Shown here: positions 1 to 4,674 of the stretch, piece by piece
Layout of the letters: each line of letters starts with the position of its first letter
Numbering within the stretch: position 1 is the first letter of the stretch
From: an uncultured Clostridia bacterium
Lineage (GTDB): Bacteria > Bacillota > Clostridia > Oscillospirales > Oscillospiraceae
DNA: 5,490 nucleotides
Direction of reading: 5' to 3'
Assembly: GCA_945926565.1 (NCBI GenBank)
Contig: CAMELY010000098.1
Location: forward strand, 1-5,490
Notes under the pieces: generated by a model
The model's database searches: none
Seen by the model: only the letters and a program-made list of their open reading frames with translations
What the model was told of the DNA's origin: nothing
Made by a program: the position numbers and the translations under genes

Positions 1-10
1 GCGCGCTCCT

Positions 11-59
11 TCCGTCACGGCTTCGCCGTGCCACCTCCCTCAAAGAGGGAGGCTTTGGC
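11..59. repeat. Tandem double-hairpin palindromic element
   Basis: Two perfect inverted repeats sit side by side. The first is CACGGC (16-21) and GCCGTG (25-30) around a 3-base loop. The second is CCTCCCTC (34-41) and GAGGGAGG (45-52) around AAA. An outer GCCA (30-33) can also pair with TGGC (56-59). I recognise this arrangement, a short GC-rich hairpin followed by a CTCCCTC/GAGGGAG hairpin, as typical of small interspersed palindromes in Oscillospiraceae intergenic regions; that is memory, not a search. It lies just downstream of the minus-strand thioesterase, so the RNA could also act as a 3' stabiliser or a weak terminator. No T-run follows it on the minus strand, so it is not a classical intrinsic terminator. 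The element may continue beyond the left edge. Confidence 0.6.
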
Positions 60-84
60 CGTTGCGTCTTCCAGTCCTTCCCTT

Positions 85-813
85 TCACTCCGACTTCTGT
101 ACCTGCACCTGGGCCTCAAAACACTTTTTGCCGTCGGGGAGCACCGCCTGCATCTCATAGCTGTCCGGGCCAGTGACCCGTCCCCGGAGGGTCAGCTCGT
201 CCCCCAGCCGGGCCTCATGGTCAAAGGACATCTGCAGCTCCTCCACCACGCTGCCCTGGAAGGGCTCCGGCGCGTAATCGGAGAGGATGTCTGCATAGAA
301 CGGGTTGCCCATATGGCCGTTGCAGTCGATCTGAGAGGGACGCACCCGATGCCTGGCCAGCTCGGGCAGCTGGGGCAGATGGAGCCGCCGCAGCTCCGGC
401 GCCACCGGGGTAGGGTTGGGCTGCATGGTATAGACACACTGGCTGGGCCGGAGAATGCTCCGCTCCACCGGGTCCACCAGAATCCAGGCGGAGGTGGACT
501 GGGCCAGCACCTGTCCGTCCTCCCCCTCCAGGGAGAAATTGCGGATAAATTGGGGGCCCTTGACCCCGAACTCCCAGGTGGTAAACCGGCAGCTCTGGGC
601 ATAGGTCACCGGCGCCATCCGCCGAAAGGCCAGCCGGGAGAGGAGAAAGACCTGCCGTTTCTCCTGCATCTCCGGCCAGGTGATGCCCCGGCTCTCCAGA
701 TGAAGGTTTCCTAACTCCACGCTCCACTCCAGATAGGCCCGGAGGGTCAGGTTCTGGCTGCTGTCGCAGTTATAAAAGTTAATCCGCTGGGGGATCGTCT
801 GTTTGTATTCCAT
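85..813 (-). CDS. Acyl-ACP thioesterase (FatA/FatB-like, double hot-dog fold)
   Basis: Predicted to release free fatty acids from acyl carrier protein in the cytoplasm, the usual role of the bacterial acyl-ACP thioesterase family (PF01643). The 242 residues match the usual length of bacterial members and fit two hot-dog repeats, roughly residues 1-125 and 150-242. Family signatures are visible: the N-terminal hot-dog start with a YNCD segment, an aromatic-rich AWILVD strand near 109-114, and the second-repeat catalytic segment IDCNGHMGN with Asp163, Asn165 and His167. These correspond to the D-x-N-x-H of plant FatA/FatB. Glu200 in DHEARLGD aligns with the catalytic Glu of the plant RREC motif, and the neighbouring plant Cys is Ala here. 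The ATG at 811-813 was chosen because AGGTG (819-823) lies 5 bases upstream; an in-frame GTG at 829-831 would add six residues but has only a weak site. Transcribed divergently from the PsiE-like gene; I see no convincing promoter of its own. Substrate chain length cannot be told from sequence. Confidence 0.88.
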   Translation of the reverse strand: MEYKQTIPQRINFYNCDSSQNLTLRAYLEWSVELGNLHLESRGITWPEMQEKRQVFLLSRLAFRRMAPVTYAQSCRFTTWEFGVKGPQFIRNFSLEGEDGQVLAQSTSAWILVDPVERSILRPSQCVYTMQPNPTPVAPELRRLHLPQLPELARHRVRPSQIDCNGHMGNPFYADILSDYAPEPFQGSVVEELQMSFDHEARLGDELTLRGRVTGPDSYEMQAVLPDGKKCFEAQVQVQKSE

Positions 814-818
814 TCTGT

Positions 819-823
819 CACCT
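819..823 (-). promoter_or_regulatory. Ribosome binding site that decides the thioesterase start
   Basis: The minus strand reads AGGTG, then five bases, then ATG (811-813). The upstream in-frame GTG at 829-831 overlaps this region and has no comparable purine-rich site, so the ATG start giving 242 residues is preferred. Confidence 0.6.
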
Positions 824-935
824 GCCTTCACGCATTTCTTCTATCTTATCACTTCCGTCAAGGGGATGGGTAGGACAGATTTCCCAATTTGCACCATTTT
901 AAAGCATCTTTTTCCATTGTACCCATCATTTTCTC

Positions 936-964
936 TTTACAGCGCCCGGATTCCTCCATATAAT
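936..964 (+). promoter_or_regulatory. Sigma-A type promoter of the PsiE-like gene
   Basis: TTTACA (936-941) and a perfect TATAAT (959-964) are separated by exactly 17 bases, which is near-consensus for the housekeeping sigma factor. Transcription would start around 970-972, leaving a leader of about 25 bases before the ATG at 997. There is no room for a riboswitch, and I see no obvious PhoB-like direct repeats overlapping the -35. Confidence 0.85.
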
Positions 965-980
965 AAAATTACTATCTGAA

Positions 981-986
981 AGGAGG
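981..986 (+). promoter_or_regulatory. Strong Shine-Dalgarno site of the PsiE-like gene
   Basis: AGGAGG lies ten bases before the ATG at 997. The core is a perfect anti-16S match, with spacing slightly longer than average. Confidence 0.8.
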
Positions 987-996
987 TCTCTCCCCT

Positions 997-1491
997 ATGA
1001 AAGAACGCATTAAAAAGCTGCCGCACCGGTTCTCTGTGGTGCTGGAGTTTGTAATCGCCGGTCTTCTGTGCATCGGCACCCTGAATTTCACAGTTCGCCT
1101 GGCAGGCAGTATTCTCCACATCAAGGGCTTCGTCCCCTACAACAGCTTTGAATCTCTGCTCAGCGCCGCCTTCACTCTGGTCATCGGCGTGGAGATCATC
1201 CGCATGATGTGCGAGCATTCCTCGGAAATTGTGTTTGAAGTACTTACCTTTGCCATCGCCCGGCAGATCGTCATTGACCACACCCACGCCATCGATAACC
1301 TCTATGGCATGGCGGCCATCGCCCTGATCTTTGTCATCCGGAAGTACCTCATGCCCGGCACCTCGGACATGCTGGGCCGGGTGTTCCGCAAGTCCAAAGT
1401 GTCCAAGGCTTCAAAAGCGCCCAAGGAGGCGCCCCCCAAGGCCCCCAAGCCGGAAGCGGTTCAGTCCTCCGAACCGGAGGTCAAAGCCTAA
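997..1491 (+). CDS. PsiE-like small integral membrane protein
   Basis: A 164-residue protein with four predicted membrane helices (about 12-37, 52-71, 77-93 and 100-118) and a soluble tail. The pattern of an E-I-I-R-M motif (Glu66, Arg69) at the end of helix 2, an A-x-A-R-Q-I-V-I-D motif (Arg89, Asp94) at the end of helix 3, and a final helix ending in RKYL resembles the phosphate-starvation-inducible PsiE family (PF06146). The biochemical role of that family is unknown, so no function is assigned. The tail (about 121-164) is rich in Lys, Ala and Pro with repeated PK and AP units; it is probably disordered and cationic on the cytoplasmic side. The gene is monocistronic, with its own near-consensus promoter and a strong terminator. 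No phosphate operator is visible, so phosphate control should not be assumed. Family membership is a pattern judgement; another small four-helix family is possible. Confidence 0.68.
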   Translation: MKERIKKLPHRFSVVLEFVIAGLLCIGTLNFTVRLAGSILHIKGFVPYNSFESLLSAAFTLVIGVEIIRMMCEHSSEIVFEVLTFAIARQIVIDHTHAIDNLYGMAAIALIFVIRKYLMPGTSDMLGRVFRKSKVSKASKAPKEAPPKAPKPEAVQSSEPEVKA

Positions 1492-1508
1492 CATTCTTTC
1501 AGCGCAAA

Positions 1509-1543
1509 CCCCCTGCCGCAAATTCACGGCAGGGGGATTTTTT
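1509..1543 (+). terminator. Intrinsic terminator after the PsiE-like gene
   Basis: A perfect 10-bp stem, CCCCCTGCCG (1509-1518) with CGGCAGGGGG (1527-1536), has an 8-base loop. An A and six Ts (1538-1543) follow. It starts 17 bases after the stop codon. On the minus strand the same stem is followed by only TTT, so it may end the convergent GTPase-nuclease transcript less efficiently. No other terminator for that gene is visible. Confidence 0.92.
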
Positions 1544-1560
1544 CTGCCTGTCCAACCAGG

Positions 1561-4116
1561 TCAGCGCTGCTGGCCCGCCAGCCGGAGGCTTACTTCCTGC
1601 TTGACCAGCTCCACCTCTTCCCGGAAGCCCTTGGCGGAGACCCGGATGCAGCCGTGGCCCAGGACGATGATCTGCTCCAGATTGTCCGACGAGGCCACCC
1701 GCACCTGATAGCGCTTGCCCAGGGTATAGGAGGCCTGCTCAATGTACTGATCCGCTGTCTCCGCCTCCTGGGTGTAGACCACATGGATGTTGTGATACCG
1801 CTCCACCCGGCGCTGACCGCCCTTGACCCGGTAGGCGTCAAAGACCAGGATCACATGCTGGCCGGTATAGCTCTGGTAGCTGCACAGCTCGTTCATCAGC
1901 GCCTGCCGGGCCCGATCCATGCTGTTTTGCGCTAGAGCGTTCAGATCCTCCCAGGCAAAGATAATATTGTAGCCGTCCACCAGCAGATATTTCTCCATCG
2001 GCCCCTGGTCCCGGATGGTCACCTTGTCCGCCAAGACCGCCTCCTTCCGGGGCGGGTCAAAGGCCCGGCGCTGCTTTACCGGCCCATAGGTGCGCTCAAA
2101 GATGGCCTGAAGCTCCTTGTCCTCCGCCGCCGAGGCGGCGTAGGAGGGCCGTGGCCTGGGCGGCTCCGGAGCCCGCTCCGGCTGCCGGGAGAGAAGAGGG
2201 GTCTCAAGGTGCTGATACTGCCGCACCTGATCCCACTTTACCACAAACCCGGCTCCGTGGCCGCAAAAGACCGAGTCGGGAGTATTCTCCACGTCCTCCT
2301 CCCGGTGATAGTCCAGGGCGGCCACAACCTCCTCCGTGTTGTGGCAGGGGAAATAGCCCTTGACCCGGAGGCTCAGCCGCCCCCGGCCCTTGGTATAGGC
2401 CAGCACCTCGGTGCCGTAGTCTCCCAGTGTGGCCACCGGGGCTGTACCGGTGAGCACCGCCCGGTCTCCCTCCAGCTCCGGCGGGTCAAAGCTGCCGCTG
2501 CGCTGCTGGAGGTCGCTCATGGCCCGGCCCACGCAGGCGGCAGGCAGCTCCAGCCGCACCTCGTACCAGGGCTCCAGCAGAATGCTCTCCGCCTGGAACA
2601 GGGCCTGCCGCACCGCCCGGTAGGTGGCCTGGCGGAAGTCGCCTCCCTCGGTATGTTTGAGGTGGGCCTTGCCTGTGAGCAGGGTGATCTTTACGTCGGT
2701 GATGGGAGAGCCGGTGAGCACCCCCACATGGGCCTTCTCCCCCAGGTGGGTGAGAATCAGCCGCTGCCAGTTCAGATCCAGCTGATCCAGGCTGCAAGCG
2801 CTGTCCAAGACGATGCCGCTGCCCCGCTCCCCCGGCTCCAGCAGCAAATGTACCTCCGCGTAGTGGCGCAGCGGCTCAAAGTGGCCTACGCCCACCACTG
2901 GGGCAGCGATGGTCTCCCGGTAGACGATATTTCCCGGGCCGAAGGAGAGCTCCAGTCCGAATTGCTCCCGCAGCCGTTTGGTGAGCACCTCCACCTGCAC
3001 CGGCCCCATCAGCTGGACATGGAGCTCCCGGAGCTGCTCGTTCCACAGCACCTGGAGCTGGGGATCCTCCTCCTCCAGCTGCCGGAGGGCCTGGAGGGCG
3101 GTGTGTGCCTCCACCCCCTCGGGCAGCAGCACCTGATAGGTGAGCACCGGCACCAGCTCGGGACTCTCTCCCATGCTCTCTGCCCCCAGGCCCTGGCCGG
3201 GCCGGGTCTGGGTGAGGCCGGTGACAGCGCAGACACAGCCCGCCTCCGCCACATCTAACGGGCGGAATTTCGCCCCGGAGTACAGCCGGAGCTGATCCGC
3301 CTTTTCTGTCCAGGTCTCCCCGCCCCGGCTGCCGGTGAGGGTGGTCTTGGTCTTGAGGCAGCCGCCGGTGATCTTCATCCAGGTGAGCCGGGCGCCCTGG
3401 CTGTCCCGGGAGATCTTGAACACCCGGGCGCCGAAGTCCTTCCCATAGGTAGGAACCGGGCCGTATTGCTCCAGGCCCTCCAGCAGCGCGTCCACCCCCT
3501 CCAACTTGAGGGCGGAGCCGAAATAGCAGGGGAACAGCCGCCGCTCCCCCACCGCCCGGCTGACCGCCTCCCGGGAGAGGCTGCCGGTCTCCAGATACTG
3601 CTCCAGCAGCTCCTCGCCGGCCATGGCAGCCTCCTCTCCCAGGGGCTGGGTAAAGTCCACACAGCCCTCCCCCAGCCGGGCGCGGAGCTGGGCCAGCAGG
3701 GCCTCCTGGTCGGTTCCCGGCTGATCCATCTTGTTGACAAAGAGGAACACCGGGATCCGGTGCCGCTCCAACAGATGCCACAGGGTCTCGGTGTGTCCCT
3801 GGACGCCGTCGGCGCCGCTGATCACCAGCACGGCGCAGTCCAGCACCTGCAGCGTCCGCTCGGTCTCGGCGGAGAAGTCCACGTGGCCCGGGGTATCCAG
3901 CAGGGTGACCTGAGTCTCCCCCAGGGGAAAGACCGCCTGCTTGGAGAAGATGGTGATCCCCCGCTCCCGCTCCTGGGCGTCGGTGTCCAGGAAGGCGTCC
4001 TGGTGATCCACCCTGCCCAGCCGCTTGAGGCAGCCGGTACGATAGAGAATCGCCTCGGAGAGGGTGGTCTTGCCCGCGTCCACATGGGCCAGTATTCCGA
4101 TGGTCAGTTGTCTCAT
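1561..4116 (-). CDS. TetM/EF-G-like translational GTPase fused to a C-terminal Rae1/YacP-type NYN nuclease domain
   Basis: An 851-residue cytoplasmic protein predicted to act on the ribosome. Residues 1-220 are a GTPase domain: G1 HVDAGKTT (11-18), RGITI switch I (52-56), G3 DTPGH (74-78, with the GTPase His), G4 NKMD (128-131) and G5 GSAL (200-203). Domains II to V, arranged as in TetM and EF-G, follow at about 225-310, 320-400, 400-515 and 515-605. After a Pro/Arg/Glu-rich linker (about 640-690) comes a domain (about 708-845) closely resembling Bacillus YacP/Rae1: LLVDGYN (Asp714), a VFDAYRVKGG strand (Asp760), EAETADQYIE (Glu786, Asp789) and ASSDNLEQ (Asp811). Classical ribosomal protection proteins are about 640 residues, so the extra length is this nuclease domain. 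The TetM loop with Tyr-Ser-Pro-Val aligns with H-L-K-H (485-488), so tetracycline protection is doubtful. The ATG at 4114-4116 was chosen because it starts MRQLTIGILAHVDAGKTT as relatives do and has AGGCGGG six bases upstream; a TTG at 4225-4227 would add 37 unlikely residues across the promoter. Ribosome action and mRNA cleavage are inferred from the two families. Confidence 0.88.
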   Translation of the reverse strand: MRQLTIGILAHVDAGKTTLSEAILYRTGCLKRLGRVDHQDAFLDTDAQERERGITIFSKQAVFPLGETQVTLLDTPGHVDFSAETERTLQVLDCAVLVISGADGVQGHTETLWHLLERHRIPVFLFVNKMDQPGTDQEALLAQLRARLGEGCVDFTQPLGEEAAMAGEELLEQYLETGSLSREAVSRAVGERRLFPCYFGSALKLEGVDALLEGLEQYGPVPTYGKDFGARVFKISRDSQGARLTWMKITGGCLKTKTTLTGSRGGETWTEKADQLRLYSGAKFRPLDVAEAGCVCAVTGLTQTRPGQGLGAESMGESPELVPVLTYQVLLPEGVEAHTALQALRQLEEEDPQLQVLWNEQLRELHVQLMGPVQVEVLTKRLREQFGLELSFGPGNIVYRETIAAPVVGVGHFEPLRHYAEVHLLLEPGERGSGIVLDSACSLDQLDLNWQRLILTHLGEKAHVGVLTGSPITDVKITLLTGKAHLKHTEGGDFRQATYRAVRQALFQAESILLEPWYEVRLELPAACVGRAMSDLQQRSGSFDPPELEGDRAVLTGTAPVATLGDYGTEVLAYTKGRGRLSLRVKGYFPCHNTEEVVAALDYHREEDVENTPDSVFCGHGAGFVVKWDQVRQYQHLETPLLSRQPERAPEPPRPRPSYAASAAEDKELQAIFERTYGPVKQRRAFDPPRKEAVLADKVTIRDQGPMEKYLLVDGYNIIFAWEDLNALAQNSMDRARQALMNELCSYQSYTGQHVILVFDAYRVKGGQRRVERYHNIHVVYTQEAETADQYIEQASYTLGKRYQVRVASSDNLEQIIVLGHGCIRVSAKGFREEVELVKQEVSLRLAGQQR

Positions 4117-4122
4117 GGTGTT

Positions 4123-4129
4123 CCCGCCT
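4123..4129 (-). promoter_or_regulatory. Ribosome binding site that decides the GTPase-nuclease start
   Basis: AGGCGGG on the minus strand, six bases before the ATG at 4114-4116. It supports the 851-residue form over the long in-frame extension. Confidence 0.6.
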
Positions 4130-4149
4130 GTCTGTCTTTGTTTGGGTAC

Positions 4150-4158
4150 AGTATACCA
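4150..4158 (-). promoter_or_regulatory. Extended -10 promoter of the GTPase-nuclease gene
   Basis: The minus strand reads TGGTATACT: a TG extension followed by a good -10, TATACT (4150-4155). The best -35 candidate at 17-base spacing is poor (GTGCAA, 4173-4178), as is common with extended -10 promoters. The predicted leader is only about 25-30 bases, so a tet(M)-style attenuator with leader peptide would not fit. Confidence 0.55.
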
Positions 4159-4165
4159 TGGTTGG

Positions 4166-4182
4166 AAGGGTTTTGCACCCTT
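4166..4182. promoter_or_regulatory. Inverted repeat over the -35 region, possible operator
   Basis: A perfect 6-bp inverted repeat, AAGGGT (4166-4171) and ACCCTT (4177-4182) around five bases, sits over the -35 region of the GTPase-nuclease promoter. It could be a repressor or activator site, or chance. No regulator gene is visible in the window. Confidence 0.3.
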
Positions 4183-4192
4183 GGGACAGGGC

Positions 4193-4221
4193 AAAAAGGG
4201 AGGCCGCTGTCTCCAGCGGCC
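4193..4221 (-). terminator. Intrinsic terminator of the YedE operon
   Basis: A perfect 8-bp GC-rich stem, GGCCGCTG and CAGCGGCC (4202-4221), has a GAGA tetraloop on the RNA. TCCC and then five Ts (4193-4197 on the minus strand) follow. It begins ten bases after the DUF3343 stop codon and separates this operon from the GTPase-nuclease gene, which has its own promoter. Confidence 0.85.
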
Positions 4222-4230
4222 CCGCAATCG

Positions 4231-4470
4231 TCAGTTCTCATTTTGCAGAATGGTCTCGTAGCCGTCCCCTGTCCGGCGGTAGACCCCCTCCACATCCCGG
4301 TCCAGCACCTCCAGGAGTGGGCTCTCTCCCTCGTAAAAGACGCAGGTGCCACAGGAGGAGCTGAGGGCCCGGGGCACCGGGGCCAGCCGGGCAGTCACCC
4401 CCTGCCCGCTCAGGCTCCGCTGTGAGCGGAGGGCGGCAAGGTGGGTGTAGAAGGTGGCCACATAGCTCAT
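4231..4470 (-). CDS. DUF3343 family small protein, putative Se/S carrier
   Basis: A 79-residue soluble protein that fits DUF3343 (PF11823), annotated as putative Se/S carrier-like. Visible features are an N-terminal beta-strand and helix (VATFYTHLAALRSQRSL), a central PVPRALSSSCGTC segment with Cys40 and Cys43, and a C-terminal strand-helix. The Ser-Ser-Cys-Gly core is the family hallmark; the second Cys makes a CxxC pair that could carry a persulfide or selenium atom. Its ATG overlaps the TGA of the TusA-like gene by four bases (ATGA), implying translational coupling, and GGAG lies about nine bases upstream. The gene is last in the operon and followed by a terminator. The link to selenium or sulfur handling comes from known co-occurrence of this family with YedE and YedF; no activity is demonstrated for the family as far as I know. 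Confidence 0.85.
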   Translation of the reverse strand: MSYVATFYTHLAALRSQRSLSGQGVTARLAPVPRALSSSCGTCVFYEGESPLLEVLDRDVEGVYRRTGDGYETILQNEN

Positions 4471-4670
4471 TTGCTCAGCTCCAGCTTGTAGTCTCCCTCA
4501 TAGTCGGAGACCTTCACCTGATAGCCGCTGTTTTTCGCGAACCGGGTGACGTTTTCCACCGAACACTGGTTGTCCACCAGCACCTCCAGCTTGTCGGGCT
4601 GGCCGTTCTGCACAGCCTTGCGCACCATGACCACCGGCATGGGGCAGGAATATCCACGGGCATCTACCAT
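4467..4670 (-). CDS. TusA-family sulfur/selenium carrier (single-domain YedF-like)
   Basis: A 67-residue protein with the TusA/SirA fold signature VDARGYSCPMPVVMVRKA: the CPxP motif has Cys9, Pro10, Met11 and Pro12. In TusA, the Cys of this motif carries a persulfide and passes sulfur on; YedF proteins are proposed to do this for selenium. A second Cys (36) lies in DNQCSVENV, in the position where TusA relatives carry helix 2. Many selenium-linked YedF proteins have a second, DsrE-like domain; here the reading frame ends after the TusA domain. The ATG at 4668-4670 was chosen because it sits just before the conserved DARG segment and has GAGGTG (4678-4683) seven bases upstream; the longer open frame to 4814 is a shadow of the yedE gene. 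It starts four bases after the yedE stop and overlaps the DUF3343 start. Confidence 0.88.
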   Translation of the reverse strand: MVDARGYSCPMPVVMVRKAVQNGQPDKLEVLVDNQCSVENVTRFAKNSGYQVKVSDYEGDYKLELSK

Positions 4671-4674
4671 GATT

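Noticed and set aside
28..714. Plus-strand open frame (228 codons) opposite the thioesterase
   Set aside because: It is a shadow of the thioesterase gene, and its start falls inside the palindromic element.
814..935. Possible promoter for the thioesterase (TTGACG near 855-860)
   Set aside because: At 16-18 base spacing there is no acceptable -10 on the minus strand, so no promoter was annotated.
2209..3258. Long plus-strand open frame (349 codons) opposite the GTPase gene
   Set aside because: It lies wholly antisense to a gene with clear conserved motifs. The predicted protein is rich in Leu, His, Pro and Gly with no recognisable domain, as expected from the GC-rich complement. No ribosome binding site or promoter supports it.
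4117..4227. N-terminal extension of the GTPase-nuclease from a TTG at 4225-4227
   Set aside because: The extra 37 residues are Pro/Arg/Gln-rich, cross the -10 element and the operon terminator, and precede the normal start of the family. The ATG at 4114-4116 has a better binding site.
3466..4425. Plus-strand open frame (319 codons) across the GTPase start and the DUF3343 gene
   Set aside because: It is antisense to two well-supported genes and runs through a promoter and a terminator. Its composition is low-complexity, with no family resemblance.
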